Assembly: GCF_000251145.1 (NCBI RefSeq)
Contig: NZ_AIDW01000030.1
Span: 1-43,755 of the forward strand
Reading direction: 5' to 3'
DNA: 43,755 nt
Source of the DNA: Sphingomonas sp. PAMC 26621
Lineage (GTDB): Bacteria > Pseudomonadota > Alphaproteobacteria > Sphingomonadales > Sphingomonadaceae
Shown here: positions 30,642 through 40,111 of the stretch, in pieces
Position numbering within the stretch: the stretch's first letter is position 1
Layout: each line of letters starts with the position of its first letter
Translations under genes and position numbers: made by a program
Notes under the pieces: generated by a model
What the model was told of the DNA's origin: nothing
Databases searched by the model: none
What the model saw: only the letters and a program-made list of their open reading frames with translations

Positions 30642-31172
30642 ATGTTGGGTGATCGTTGGGGGATAGTCCCATGCGTATGCGCGGCAGCACTATCGGCTTC
30701 GCCGGCAGTCGCTCAAACCGCAGGTGACAAGGTGGCCATCATCCGAGTGGTAAGTCAGCAATACGAGATGTTCGGAAAACGAGATGCCGTTGGCTATGGC
30801 AAGCTGTTTACGGAAGACGGCACATTCATTTCGATGCCGGGATTGAAGATCGATGGACGCCGCGACATCACAGATGCCAACGCCAAATTCTTTACATTTA
30901 TGAACGTCGAAAAAACACGAATGGCGTATAAACAGCCGCGTGTTAAATTTCTCAGTCCGAATACGGCTATAGTTTATAGTCCGTGGAGCGGTTTGTGGAT
31001 GATTGGCGAGACTCGCGAGGAGTCCGGTTATTTGACGATGGTGATGTGCAAGCAGGCAGGCGGTTGGAAAATTAACTCGGCCACCAATGCTGCCAACGCA
31101 ATGGGCGCAAAGGATTTTGATCTGGTGGATTATGACCCCGCTGATCCCCGTTGGAATGGGAAGGCGCAATAG
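30642..31172 (+). CDS. Exported SnoaL/NTF2-like (DUF4440-type) protein
   Basis: 176 residues. The signal peptide (IVPCVCAAALSASPAVAQ) predicts periplasmic location. The NTF2-like fold shows in IIRVVSQQYEMFGKRDAVGYGKLFTEDGTFISMPGLKIDGRRDITDANAKFF and the C-terminal YLTMVMCKQAGGWKINSATN. Such domains bind small hydrophobic ligands or act as isomerases; no catalytic prediction is made. ATG 30642 has AGGAGCGGCC upstream. Confidence 0.7.
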   Translation: MLGDRWGIVPCVCAAALSASPAVAQTAGDKVAIIRVVSQQYEMFGKRDAVGYGKLFTEDGTFISMPGLKIDGRRDITDANAKFFTFMNVEKTRMAYKQPRVKFLSPNTAIVYSPWSGLWMIGETREESGYLTMVMCKQAGGWKINSATNAANAMGAKDFDLVDYDPADPRWNGKAQ

Positions 31173-31459
31173 AGGCCTCGGGTAGCTTTTGCTGACGTCC
31201 GCCATAGCCTTCGAACCGAACCGGAGGGACCGCTGACCACCAGACATTGCCCTACTTGTATCCGCGTGCAGGCCGAGTTTTGGGAGGCCGCTGGTGTTCT
31301 CATTGGCCGATCCCAATCGAAAACGCCCCGGCGTTCTCAATCACCGTTTGTTTTCAGGAAAGCAGGGAGCGGCCGGAAGCGCCCAGTTGTGGTCATAGTG
31401 ACTGGCGTGCAACACACCTATCAGGGATCGCAAAAGCGATCGTTGACACCGGAGGCACT
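31173..31459. other. Intergenic region with degenerate repeat-like sequence
   Basis: No supportable gene. The stretch 31310-31390 (TCCCAATCGAAAACGCC...) resembles the dispersed repeats of this region but is too diverged to call. Confidence 0.3.
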
Positions 31460-31858
31460 ATGAAACGTATCCTGGGAATCGCCATGGCCGTAGTTGTCTG
31501 CGCGGGCACGGTAGCGCTGGCCCAATCGCCACCTGCGGGCCTGAAGCGGACCGATCTTCTACGGCATGATCTGTCGATAGAAGGTCGTGAAGCGATTCAA
31601 ACGCGGGTGGATTTTGCGCCGGGCGCGGTGGCGCCTTGGCACAGTCACCCGGGTGAAGAGTTGATCTATGTGCCAGAAGGCGCGCTTCAGTTTCAGATAC
31701 AAGGGCAAGAGCCCGTAACTCTCAAAACTGGAGATACCTATTTCATCCCCGCTGGTGTCGTCCACACGGCGCGCAATCTTGGGACAATCCCCGGCGTCGA
31801 ACTGGCAACTTATATCGTCGAGAAAGGCAAGCCGCTTCTCGTGCGTGCCGCGAAATGA
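31460..31858 (+). CDS. Exported cupin-domain protein
   Basis: 132 residues with a signal peptide (RILGIAMAVVVCAGTVALAQ) and a single cupin barrel. Metal ligand motif 1 is visible as PWHSHPGEELIYVPEGALQF and motif 2 as GDTYFIPAGVVHTARN. Cupins of this type bind a metal ion; the substrate is unknown. ATG 31460 has GGAGG at 5 nt. Periplasmic small-molecule turnover with the NTF2-like neighbour is a guess. Confidence 0.8.
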   Translation: MKRILGIAMAVVVCAGTVALAQSPPAGLKRTDLLRHDLSIEGREAIQTRVDFAPGAVAPWHSHPGEELIYVPEGALQFQIQGQEPVTLKTGDTYFIPAGVVHTARNLGTIPGVELATYIVEKGKPLLVRAAK

Positions 31859-31880
31859 ACGGCAGCTAATCGCCAGACCC

Positions 31881-31902
31881 GGCCATTCCCGAAACTCGAT
31901 CG
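31881..31902 (+). repeat. Dispersed intergenic repeat, copy E
   Basis: GGCCATTCCCGAAACTCGAT core followed by TTAAACGGGAAAAGG. It belongs to the family at 26374. Confidence 0.5.
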
Positions 31903-32040
31903 TTAAACGGGAAAAGGATGGACTGCTGCCTCCAAGCGCTAAAAAAAGCCCGCTCGATCGAGCGCTTACCAAAAGGTACGTACTAGACTTTTCGACCACG
32001 ATCTCCACCTTCGCCACCGAGCAACGGCGAGGTGAATAGA

Positions 32041-32571
32041 ATGGCTGGACGACCCTTTCGCGGCATCGATCACGTCGGCATCACGGTGCCCGACATCGAG
32101 GCGGCTACGACCTTCCTGACCGTCGCTTTTGGCGCTCAGGTCATCTACGAGTCCTTTTCGGCCGATCAGTCCCCGCAGGGTAGCACCGAGATGGAGCAGG
32201 ACCTGAACCTCGCCTCGGGGACGCAGCTCGTCGCCGCACGGTTGATCCGGCTCGGAGTCGGGCCGGACGTTGAACTGTTCCAACTCAAGGTGGACGATCA
32301 GCGACCCGCAGCCCGACCCAGCGACTTCGGCTTGCAGCACCTTGCCCTCTACGTCGATGACATGGACGAAGCGATCCGTCGCTTCAAGGCGGCCGGCGGA
32401 AGGATGTTTTCACGCTCCAACCCGTTCCTATTTCCCAAGGAAGTCGGGCCGGGAAACGGCTTCTGCTACGGCCAGGCCCCTTGGGGGATGATGATTGAGT
32501 TCCTGACCTACCCGTCCGCGATGGGCTTCGAGAGCGACACCCCGCTCCGTCGCTGGCACTCCAACAGCTAA
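32041..32571 (+). CDS. VOC-family (glyoxalase/dioxygenase-like) protein
   Basis: 176 residues with the vicinal-oxygen-chelate fold: GIDHVGITVPDIEAATTFLTVAFGAQVIYE, then FGLQHLALYVDDMDEAIRRFKAAGGRMF and a C-terminal WGMMIEFLTYP carrying the last metal ligand (Glu). The family includes lyases and dioxygenases; the substrate cannot be read. ATG 32041 lies 6 nt after GAGG. Its neighbours are an NTF2-like remnant and a convergent HxlR regulator. Confidence 0.82.
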   Translation: MAGRPFRGIDHVGITVPDIEAATTFLTVAFGAQVIYESFSADQSPQGSTEMEQDLNLASGTQLVAARLIRLGVGPDVELFQLKVDDQRPAARPSDFGLQHLALYVDDMDEAIRRFKAAGGRMFSRSNPFLFPKEVGPGNGFCYGQAPWGMMIEFLTYPSAMGFESDTPLRRWHSNS

Positions 32572-32593
32572 CCTCATAGATGAAGGATATCAC

Positions 32594-32847
32594 ATGGTGA
32601 CCAACGAGGATGTCATTCGCGCCCTCTACGGTGCGCCGAGGCTGCTCACCAGGACGCGGACAAGTTCGGATCCCTGTTCCATGACGACTGCTACTTCCTT
32701 GATGAAGCATCTGGCATGAGGTGGGTTGGGTCGGACGTTCGCCAGCCGATCGAGGCAATCGCGGGTGCGTTCCCCGACATGCACCGCGAGTTGCTGCGCT
32801 TTCATCTCGGCGCGCTCAATAACCTGAACGCGGCGGTGAAGCGCTAG
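32594..32847 (+). pseudogene. SnoaL/NTF2-like protein, frameshifted and short
   Basis: ATG 32594 reads MVTNEDVIRALYGA. At about 32632-32640 the frame must shift to continue as AEAAHQDADKFGSLFHDDCYFLDEASGMRWVGSDVRQPIEAIAGAFPDMHRELLRFHLGALNN, a SnoaL/NTF2-type sequence. It stops at 32847, about 85 codons in all against a usual 120-140. Broken at the front and probably cut at the end. Confidence 0.6.
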
Positions 32848-32893
32848 TCTAAGCCGGACGCTCCCGGTCGGAACGGTCGGCCGGACAGCTGAT

Positions 32894-33283
32894 CTACTGC
32901 GGAGCGTCCGCCTGGCGATGGATCGCGCGCGCCTCGGCGATGCGCGCGATCTCGCCGATGTTCCTCGCTCCCCACTCGCACACGGGCTGCATGGAATCGC
33001 ACAGGTCGCGCCCGAACGCGGTAGGCTCATATTCGACGTGAGGCGGGACCGTCTTGAAGTCGATGCGGCGCACGAGCCCATCCGCCGTTAGCTCCTTTAA
33101 TTGCTGGCTCAGCATCTTCTCGCTGACGCTGCCGACAAGCCGTCGCAGTTCACTGAAGCGACGCCGCTCCCCGCACAGATGATACAGAATCAGCAGCTTC
33201 CACTTGCCGCCGACCAGATCGAGCACGGCCTCCATGCCGCACCGAAAGGCCGGGCCTAACGGGTTGTTTCCATTGTTCGTCAT
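32894..33283 (-). CDS. HxlR-family transcriptional regulator
   Basis: 129 residues with the HxlR winged helix: CGMEAVLDLVGGKWKLLILYHLCGERRRFSELRRLVGSVSEKMLSQQLKELTADGLVRRIDFKTVPPHVEYEPTAFG. A Cys sits just before the first helix (AFRCGMEA), the position used by redox- and electrophile-sensing members of the family. ATG 33283 is preceded by GGAAAGC; longer frames are not supported. It converges with the VOC gene region, which it may regulate (inference). Confidence 0.85.
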   Translation of the reverse strand: MTNNGNNPLGPAFRCGMEAVLDLVGGKWKLLILYHLCGERRRFSELRRLVGSVSEKMLSQQLKELTADGLVRRIDFKTVPPHVEYEPTAFGRDLCDSMQPVCEWGARNIGEIARIAEARAIHRQADAPQ

Positions 33284-33611
33284 GCTTTCCAAATGGGGTG
33301 TACTGGCAAGCTTTCTAGAGCACCCGCAAAAGCCGCTTGGCTGACGTGGGCGTTCCCGTAAACGAACCTCGACCGGGATCGCAGAGGGGAGGGGGAGGCT
33401 ACATCGCCTCGCCGGCAGGGTCGTTTCCCAAAACCCGTTCCCAATTACGCTTTCCCGAAAAAGGCACGTGGCAACGGAGTTATGAGAAAGCGGTAGCTTC
33501 GCGTATGTCCTGAGTTTCGGATGTGGCGTACGTCGTCGCTCCTGCAATACGGCCACCCAATTCGATGCTGGCGCTCAGTCGATGTTTACCATTTTACATT
33601 AAAGCGCTGGT
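33284..33611. promoter_or_regulatory. Intergenic region between HxlR gene and sensor kinase
   Basis: 328 bp that must contain both promoters. A diverged copy of the repeat sequence (TTTCCCAAAACCCGTTCCC, about 33423-33441) is present. No clear operator. Confidence 0.35.
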
Positions 33612-36600
33612 ATGCGCTTTGACCTATCTCACCTTCGTTCCATTCAAGCCGCTTGGTTGAGCAAGCGACACCATGTTGCCCGCCTGAGCCCAGGTCGGTC
33701 GTGGCTGCTTTTCGGCTTCAGCTTTGCGGTACTTACCGCTCTGGCAATGACAATCATCCTCACGTCAGAAGCGACCCGCGCACAACAAGAACGCGCTCAA
33801 TGGTGGCGGGTCCACACTCTCGATGTGTTGATCAGCACCGAACAGGCTGACACCGCCTTGAACCGCGCCATGCGTGGTGAGCGAAGTTATTTGGCAACGC
33901 AGCGTCCACAATCGCTAATGCTTTTTGAGCAAAGCCTCTCTGACTTCGCCCGACTGACGCGCCACGTTCGCGAACTCATTCGTGACAATGATGCGCAGTT
34001 ACGTCGCTTGCGCGTCCTCGACCGACACGTCGCAACCTTCGCCTCCATCGCGCAGCGGGTGGTGGATCGCGTCAGGGTCCACGATCTGCGCGGTGCGATA
34101 ATGATCTCGCCGGTTGGTCGGGAGCGTGAAGCCGTCGAGGCTGCGAGCGTGGTACTGGACCAGGTAAAGACCGTTGAGCGCCGGCTACTGGCCCAGCGCG
34201 AGGTTAAAAACGCCCAGGTGCTGGCGCAGTCCGCACGCATCACTCGCATCGTTCTCGGCTTGATCGTTTTACTGCTGCTGTTGGTGGCCGCGGCGGTGAC
34301 GATCATGCTGCGGGCACGTGCCGAGGTGTTACGCGCTACTGACGAGGTGAAGGCAAGCGAACGTCTCTACAGATTGATGTCGGAAAATTCGAACGACATG
34401 GTTGTTGCAATCGGTCTCGACGGTGTTCGCCGTTACGTGTCGCCCGCCTGCAAATCGTTGCTTGGCTATTTACCCGAGGAGCTGATTGGCGGAATACCAG
34501 TGGCAGCGATCCACGTCGAGGATCGCGCCCGTGTGGTCGAAACGTGCCAGTCACTGCTCACCGGCATCGAAAACCCAATTTGCTCGTATCGGCAGCAGCA
34601 CCGCGATGGTCATTATGTCTGGCTCGAAGCGACCTATCGTTTGATCCGCGATGATGATGGCGGACCCACCGAGTTCGTCGCCAGCGTACGCGATGTTAGC
34701 CAGCGACAGGCAGTGGAAAAACGGGCGGCAGAGGCCGCAGCGCTCCTCGAGGACAACAACCGATTGTTCGCCATGGCAGCCTCGATTGCCAAGCTCGGCC
34801 ATTGGCGTGTGGATCTCACGCGCAATGAGGTAAGCTGGTCGAGCGAAGTGCATCGGATGCACAATCTTGGATTGGACTACGTGCCCACTCTGACAAGCGG
34901 CATCGATTGCTACCACATCGATGATCGCGAACGCGTGGGTGCGATCATAGAAGAGGCTATAGCATCGGGAGAACCTTTCGATTTCGCCGCAAGAATCGTG
35001 CTGCCCGATGGCACCGCGCGCGAGGTCGCTGTCCAAGGTCAAGGGGAACAGGGCCCGAATGGAGATATGCTCAGCATCTTCGGCGTTATCCAAGACGTAA
35101 GCGTCCAAGCCGCCGCCCAGGAGGCGATCAGTAATAGTGAGCGCCGGTATCGCCTGCTAGCTGACAACGCGACGGACGTTATTTTGCGGACCGACGAGGC
35201 TGGCATCGTCACCTACATCTCACCGTCATGTGTGGAGTTGTCGGGCTATACAGCTGACGAGCTACTCGGACGCCCTTGCTCAGAGTTCATTCATCCGGAC
35301 GACTACGGGGTGGTCCATGCCGCGCATATCGCGATCATCACCAAGACAGAGCCCGCGGTTACTGTCGAGTATCGCTTGAAGCAGAAGGAAGCCGGCTGGC
35401 GCTGGCTTGAGTCGCACATGAAGGCTTGGCGCTTGGATCATTCGGGAGGGGCCATCTCGGCAATCCGCGACATTGAGCAACGCAAGGTTCTTGAACGTGA
35501 TCTGGTTGCTGCACGCGATGCCGCGGAGGGTGCCGCGCGTGCCAAATCGGCCTTCCTCGCGAACATGAGCCACGAGATCCGCACACCGATGAACGGTGTG
35601 CTGGGGTTTACCGAGATCGTCCTCGCGGGCCAACTCGAAGCCCAACAACGACGCCACGTCGAATTGATTGCCGAGTCCGGCCGCTCAATGATGCGGCTTC
35701 TCAACGACATTCTCGATGTGTCGAAGATCGAGTCGGGCAAGATGGAACTTGCCCAGGAGCCGGTCGATCTACGCCACGTGATCCGTCGCTGCGTCGACCT
35801 GATGGAGCCGGTGGCACAGGTAAAGGGCGTGTCCCTTTTGACGGCGTTCTCCGCCGACATACCACACAGCATTTCTGGTGATGCGCTACGTCTGCGGCAG
35901 ATCCTCCTCAATCTAATAGGCAACGCACTAAAGTTCACCGATCGCGGCACCGTCACCATCCAATGCCAGATTAACGAGGATCAGCTACAGCTCAACGTGG
36001 TCGATACCGGGATAGGGATCGCGGCGGACAGAATCGAAGCCATTTTCGAACAATTTGCGCAGGCCGATGAGCGCACCGCCGGGCGATACGGGGGAACAGG
36101 CCTGGGCCTCACCATCAGCGGAAATCTAGCCCGCTTGATGGGAGGATCGATCACGGCGAAGAGCGTCGTCGGCAAAGGGTCGACATTCAGTGTTGTCGTG
36201 CCGCTACGATCAACCGAGTGTAGGGCTCCCGACGTCGAAGCATCGCCGCCCGTCGCTGCCGCTCAACGCAAACATAAGCCGCGCGTGCTGGTCGCTGAGG
36301 ATCACGACATCAACCAGGCGTTGATGATGGCAATGGCGGAGCGCGCCGGTATGGACGTGACGATTGCAGTCGACGGGCTCGAGGCGATCACGATGGTTGA
36401 GGACGCGGCTCGCGCCGACCGGCCATACGATCTTGTCCTAATGGACATGCAAATGCCTAAACTGGACGGACTGGAGGCAACCCGTCGGCTCCGACTTGCG
36501 GGGCATCAGCCAGACACGCTTCCAATCGTCGCTCTTACCGCAAACGCGTATGAGGAAGACATTCGAGCTTGCCTAGACGCCGGTATGCAGGCCCATCTCG

Positions 36601-37004
36601 GCAAGCCGATCCGCATCAATGAACTCACCGCAACGCTCTCTCGCTTCATCCGGAAGCCTCGTGCGGAGGACACACCTGCATCTTTTATCACGCCCAAGCT
36701 GCGGGCTCGCTACAATGCGCGAAAGGCGGAGGTTGCGTTTAGGCTCGAAAGGCTGGTCACGGCGTTCGATCCCGAAGCCGAGGTAATCAATGACGCGCGA
36801 GACGTGCTTCACAAATTGAGCGGCACCGCAGCGATGTTCGGCGAGGCCGCGCTTGGGAAGCAGGCGAGAGACCTCGAAGAGCTCCTGCTAGATTGGTCGG
36901 CCGCGTCAGCGCACCTACCGGTTCGCGCGGCTGTGCTCCAGCTAATAGCCGATCTGTGCCCCGAGGATGCTCCCACGTTGAGATCGATAACGCTTGCGCC
37001 GTGA
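33612..37004 (+). CDS. Hybrid sensor histidine kinase (CHASE3-PAS x3-HisKA-HATPase-REC-HPt)
   Basis: 1130 residues. TM1 is residues about 30-52. The periplasmic CHASE3-like region (ALNRAMRGERSYLATQRPQ) follows. TM2 (IVLGLIVLLLLLVAAAVTIML) is near 210-233. PAS domains lie at about 250-370 and 520-640, with a PAS-like domain at 385-500. HisKA carries SHEIRTPMNGVLGF with phospho-acceptor His about 654. HATPase shows NLIGNALKFT, DTGIGIA and GGTGLGLTI. The receiver is LVAEDHDINQ...LVLMDMQMPKLDG with Asp about 945. The HPt has DVLHKLSGTAAMFGEAALG with His about 1067. The full internal phosphorelay is present. Output probably goes to the response regulator downstream. Confidence 0.92.
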   Translation: MRFDLSHLRSIQAAWLSKRHHVARLSPGRSWLLFGFSFAVLTALAMTIILTSEATRAQQERAQWWRVHTLDVLISTEQADTALNRAMRGERSYLATQRPQSLMLFEQSLSDFARLTRHVRELIRDNDAQLRRLRVLDRHVATFASIAQRVVDRVRVHDLRGAIMISPVGREREAVEAASVVLDQVKTVERRLLAQREVKNAQVLAQSARITRIVLGLIVLLLLLVAAAVTIMLRARAEVLRATDEVKASERLYRLMSENSNDMVVAIGLDGVRRYVSPACKSLLGYLPEELIGGIPVAAIHVEDRARVVETCQSLLTGIENPICSYRQQHRDGHYVWLEATYRLIRDDDGGPTEFVASVRDVSQRQAVEKRAAEAAALLEDNNRLFAMAASIAKLGHWRVDLTRNEVSWSSEVHRMHNLGLDYVPTLTSGIDCYHIDDRERVGAIIEEAIASGEPFDFAARIVLPDGTAREVAVQGQGEQGPNGDMLSIFGVIQDVSVQAAAQEAISNSERRYRLLADNATDVILRTDEAGIVTYISPSCVELSGYTADELLGRPCSEFIHPDDYGVVHAAHIAIITKTEPAVTVEYRLKQKEAGWRWLESHMKAWRLDHSGGAISAIRDIEQRKVLERDLVAARDAAEGAARAKSAFLANMSHEIRTPMNGVLGFTEIVLAGQLEAQQRRHVELIAESGRSMMRLLNDILDVSKIESGKMELAQEPVDLRHVIRRCVDLMEPVAQVKGVSLLTAFSADIPHSISGDALRLRQILLNLIGNALKFTDRGTVTIQCQINEDQLQLNVVDTGIGIAADRIEAIFEQFAQADERTAGRYGGTGLGLTISGNLARLMGGSITAKSVVGKGSTFSVVVPLRSTECRAPDVEASPPVAAAQRKHKPRVLVAEDHDINQALMMAMAERAGMDVTIAVDGLEAITMVEDAARADRPYDLVLMDMQMPKLDGLEATRRLRLAGHQPDTLPIVALTANAYEEDIRACLDAGMQAHLGKPIRINELTATLSRFIRKPRAEDTPASFITPKLRARYNARKAEVAFRLERLVTAFDPEAEVINDARDVLHKLSGTAAMFGEAALGKQARDLEELLLDWSAASAHLPVRAAVLQLIADLCPEDAPTLRSITLAP

Positions 37005-37101
37005 TCGCCGGTTGATCACGGTGCGGCTCCACGTCTTAGTAAGACTTAGCGACTAGTCGGTAGTATACGGCCACCCGCCGCGCCTTGATGGAGACGGTAT
37101 T

Positions 37102-37497
37102 TTGGCTCGGATCATCATCGTGGACGACGACGAGATCATGGCGGAAATCGTCAGCGAAGCGCTAGAAGCCGCCGGCCATCTGGTCAGCGCTGTGCATGAT
37201 GGCTTTGACGCGATGGAAGCAATCTCGCGCGGCGATCCCGACCTTCTAGTCCTCGACTACAACCTGCCGGGACGGACAGGCATGGATATTCTTCGCGAAA
37301 TCCGCGCTTCACCGCGCGCCGAAGGCCTGCCAATCATTATGGTTACGGCCCACGGTGGACGGCTGCTTATGATCCGTGCCGATCAAACCGGTGCCGACGA
37401 TTACATCATCAAGCCATTCGCGCCCGCTGAGCTTGTGCAGCGAGCTGAGGCACTGCTACTTAGCAGCCGCATCACCCGTGCAGCCTTGCGGCTGTAG
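37102..37497 (+). CDS. Single-domain response regulator (CheY-like)
   Basis: 131 residues, receiver only: IIIVDDDEIMAEIV, LLVLDYNLPGRTG (phospho-acceptor Asp52), IIMVTAHG and DDYIIKPF (conserved Lys). There is no output domain, so it probably relays phosphate to or from the hybrid kinase or acts by protein contact. Start TTG 37102 lies behind GGAG. It follows the kinase gene by 97 bp. Confidence 0.85.
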   Translation: MARIIIVDDDEIMAEIVSEALEAAGHLVSAVHDGFDAMEAISRGDPDLLVLDYNLPGRTGMDILREIRASPRAEGLPIIMVTAHGGRLLMIRADQTGADDYIIKPFAPAELVQRAEALLLSSRITRAALRL

Positions 37498-37506
37498 ACC
37501 GCGATT

Positions 37507-37727
37507 ATGGCACGTACATCTACGTCGAGGATGACGACCTGATGGGAGCGGTGGTGAAGGACATCCTCACCGCCGCTGACCATCTCGTCAGTGTGATTGC
37601 CCATAGCACCCTCGGGTTCATCACAATTGTTTTCAAAAAGCACGACTTCGTGATCCTCGACCTGATGCTCCTCGGCATAGACGGAATTGCTGTGATTCAC
37701 GCCTTGCGGCGTGATCCACCATCATAA
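37507..37727 (+). pseudogene. Second receiver domain, degenerate and truncated
   Basis: ATG 37507 (MARTSTSRM) is out of frame. The protein-like frame reads TYIYVEDDDLMGAVVKDILTAADHLV...HDFVILDLMLLGIDGIAVIHALRRDPPS and stops at 37725-37727. It has the acidic pair and the VILDLMLLGIDG phospho-acceptor strand but lacks the last 40 residues with the Thr/Lys motifs. It resembles the preceding gene and may be its decayed duplicate. Its end overlaps the convergent GGDEF-EAL gene by 6 bp. Confidence 0.65.
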
Positions 37728-39998
37728 CAGTGTTGCAGCGACGATGGCTGGCACTGGCCATGAGAAGTAATAGCCCTGTCCCAGAGTACAACCCATGGAC
37801 TTCAGCATCATCGCTTCCGCGGGTTCCTCCACCCCCTCCGCTACGATTGCTACGTCGAGCTTTCGGCCAAGTTGGACAATTAACTCCACCACGGCCAGTG
37901 TGCGCTGGTTGCCGCTCATCCCGGCTACAAACGACTTGTCGATCTTGATGGTGTCGATCGGATATCGATTCAGATAGCTGAGTGACGAATAGCCGGTGCC
38001 AAAATCGTCAAGCGCGATGCGCACTCCCAGCCGCCGGACGTCGTCGATGGCGTCGATGACGTTTGGCGTTGGGTGAAGAAAAACGCCCTCAGTGATCTCA
38101 ATTTGGACGGAGCTTGGCGAGAGGTCCAGTTCCATCAGCAACACGGCCAGCTCCCCCACAAAGTTGGCATCTGCGAATTCCGTCGCCGACACGTTGACAC
38201 TCATTCGCAGATCGGGCCGCCCACAGGCGACCTGCCAGCGCTTAAGCTGAGTGCAGGCCTCGACGCGTACCCAGCGATCGATCTGACGGATCAGACCGAT
38301 CTCCTCGGCAGCGTCGATGAACTCCACTGGCGACAGAAGGCCATGAGCTGGATGCCGCCATCGCAAGAGAGCCTCAAAGCCCGCCACGGCTTCATCACAG
38401 AGGGTCACGATCGGTTGATACGCCAGCTCGAACTCGCTTCGCTCCACAGCGCGGCGGAGATCGGTCTGGAGCTGCAATTTGGCAACCGCGGTTGCGTGCA
38501 TCGACTCGTCAAACACCGCATAGTCCCCGTGCCCCGCACGCTTCGCCTCGTACATTGCGATGTCCGCGTCGCGCAGCAGCGCCTCGGGGCTGCTGTAGTG
38601 CACTGATGAGCGGACGATTCCGATGCTGCATGCGGGAAAGACATCCTGCCTGCCAAGCCGCACCGGCGCACGCATGGTCGCCAGGATGCATTCGGCAGTG
38701 CGGACCGCGATAGTTAGATCGCTGGCCTCATCAACCAGAACGGCGAACTCGTCACCGCCGATGCGGGCCAGCGTGTCCTGTGGCCGTATACAACCCTTAA
38801 GACGCCGCGCAATTTCTTTCAGCAGCGTGTCGCCGGCGAGATGCCCAAGGCTGTCGTTTACAACCTTGAAGCGATCGAGGTCTAGGAAAAGAACAGCGCA
38901 AGGGCGTGCAGGGACGTCACCGTTACGCTCGATCGCTTCTGCCAAGCGCTCCATAAAGAATGCTCGGTTGCGGAGTCGCGTCAGATTATCGTGATAAGCC
39001 GTATAGACGAGTTCCGCCTCTACACGCTTGCGCTCGCTGATTTCGGAGGCGAGCATTTCGTTTTCGATCTGCGTGATACGCATTCGCATTGCGAGCTCTT
39101 CGGCCGCCTTACGCTCAGTAATGTCGCGCTGAACAGACACCCAATGTGTAAACCATCCGGCTTGGTTGGCGACCGGGACAATACTCAGCTCCACCCAGAA
39201 GGGAGTGCCGTCCTTTCGGTAGTTGACGAGCTCGACCTCAACAGGTTCCCACTTCGCAAGCGCATCGCGAAGCTTTGCCCGAGTGACCGGGTCGGTAGCC
39301 GGACCCTGAAGAATTCGTGGCGTCCTGCCGAGCACTTCGTCGGCTGAATAGCCGGTAGCCCGCTCGAACGCCGCATTACAGAACAAAATCCGCGGGCCGG
39401 GAAGATTAACCGGCTCGGCCTCGGTGATAATGATCGAATCACGCGCATGCACGGCAACGGATTCCAGAAGCCGCAGACGTTGGGACTGCTCGCCGTGACC
39501 CCGCGGGCTATTGTTCTCCTGGCTAAGGGTTTCCTCTAGCTCGATCAACGTGCCACAGTGCGCAGCCTGTGCATCTAGGACGTAAGTTTGCGCGGGACTT
39601 AGCTGGCCACGTGCCAGTTCATCGATTACAAGTAGCAGACCCCTGACGCCGGACGCACGATCGAAGGCGCTGGCAACTGCGAAACCTGAATGCGCTTTAT
39701 CTGTGAAGTCCACGCGTAAACGAGCGACACCGCGGGGGGGCGGTAAAATTTGAAACGTTCCCGACGGGAGGGCCGATGTTTCCGCGGATTTTACTACCGC
39801 AAGATCCTCGAACACAAGCGAACCGGCCGTCGCTCGCAGCTCGTATTTTCCATCTTTCAGAACGAGAACGGCCGCTCCTGAACACGCTGTCGCGCGCATC
39901 GTCGAGCCTAACAGCTGATCAAGATCCGAGGTGATGGTTGAAGGCTGCGTAAAGACCGCCTCGCCACCGGTCCAACGCGCCAGCGGGTCGTGAAGCAT
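37722..39998 (-). CDS. GAF-PAS-GGDEF-EAL cyclic-di-GMP signalling protein
   Basis: 758 residues, cytoplasmic. An N-terminal GAF-like region occupies about 20-165. A PAS domain at about 185-305 (CNAAFERATGYSADEVLGRTPRILQGPATDP) resembles LOV domains but has no Cys in the GRNCRF position, so it is not photoactive by that chemistry. The GGDEF domain (about 335-500) has an intact RIGGDEFAVL. The EAL domain (about 510-750) has FEALLRWRHP, LDDFGTGYSSLSYL and IVAEGVE. Both synthesis and hydrolysis motifs look complete. It is convergent with the kinase/response-regulator pair. Confidence 0.92.
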   Translation of the reverse strand: MLHDPLARWTGGEAVFTQPSTITSDLDQLLGSTMRATACSGAAVLVLKDGKYELRATAGSLVFEDLAVVKSAETSALPSGTFQILPPPRGVARLRVDFTDKAHSGFAVASAFDRASGVRGLLLVIDELARGQLSPAQTYVLDAQAAHCGTLIELEETLSQENNSPRGHGEQSQRLRLLESVAVHARDSIIITEAEPVNLPGPRILFCNAAFERATGYSADEVLGRTPRILQGPATDPVTRAKLRDALAKWEPVEVELVNYRKDGTPFWVELSIVPVANQAGWFTHWVSVQRDITERKAAEELAMRMRITQIENEMLASEISERKRVEAELVYTAYHDNLTRLRNRAFFMERLAEAIERNGDVPARPCAVLFLDLDRFKVVNDSLGHLAGDTLLKEIARRLKGCIRPQDTLARIGGDEFAVLVDEASDLTIAVRTAECILATMRAPVRLGRQDVFPACSIGIVRSSVHYSSPEALLRDADIAMYEAKRAGHGDYAVFDESMHATAVAKLQLQTDLRRAVERSEFELAYQPIVTLCDEAVAGFEALLRWRHPAHGLLSPVEFIDAAEEIGLIRQIDRWVRVEACTQLKRWQVACGRPDLRMSVNVSATEFADANFVGELAVLLMELDLSPSSVQIEITEGVFLHPTPNVIDAIDDVRRLGVRIALDDFGTGYSSLSYLNRYPIDTIKIDKSFVAGMSGNQRTLAVVELIVQLGRKLDVAIVAEGVEEPAEAMMLKSMGCTLGQGYYFSWPVPAIVAATLL

Positions 39999-40111
39999 TC
40001 AGAACTCCCCACTAGCAAGCCTCCGAGCCAACCTCGAGTGCGTTGCAGTCCGAATCCTCTTATTGTGCTACGGTAAAGAGCGGATGAACCGAACCGTAGG
40101 GGTATCAGCCG

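Noticed and set aside
34551..35108. 185-codon minus-strand frame
   Set aside because: Antisense within the hybrid kinase PAS region.
38073..38606. 177-codon plus-strand frame
   Set aside because: Antisense of the EAL domain.
39300..39420. LOV photoreceptor domain in the GGDEF-EAL protein
   Set aside because: The motif reads GRTPRILQGP and lacks the flavin-binding Cys of GRNCRFLQGP, so it is treated as an ordinary PAS.
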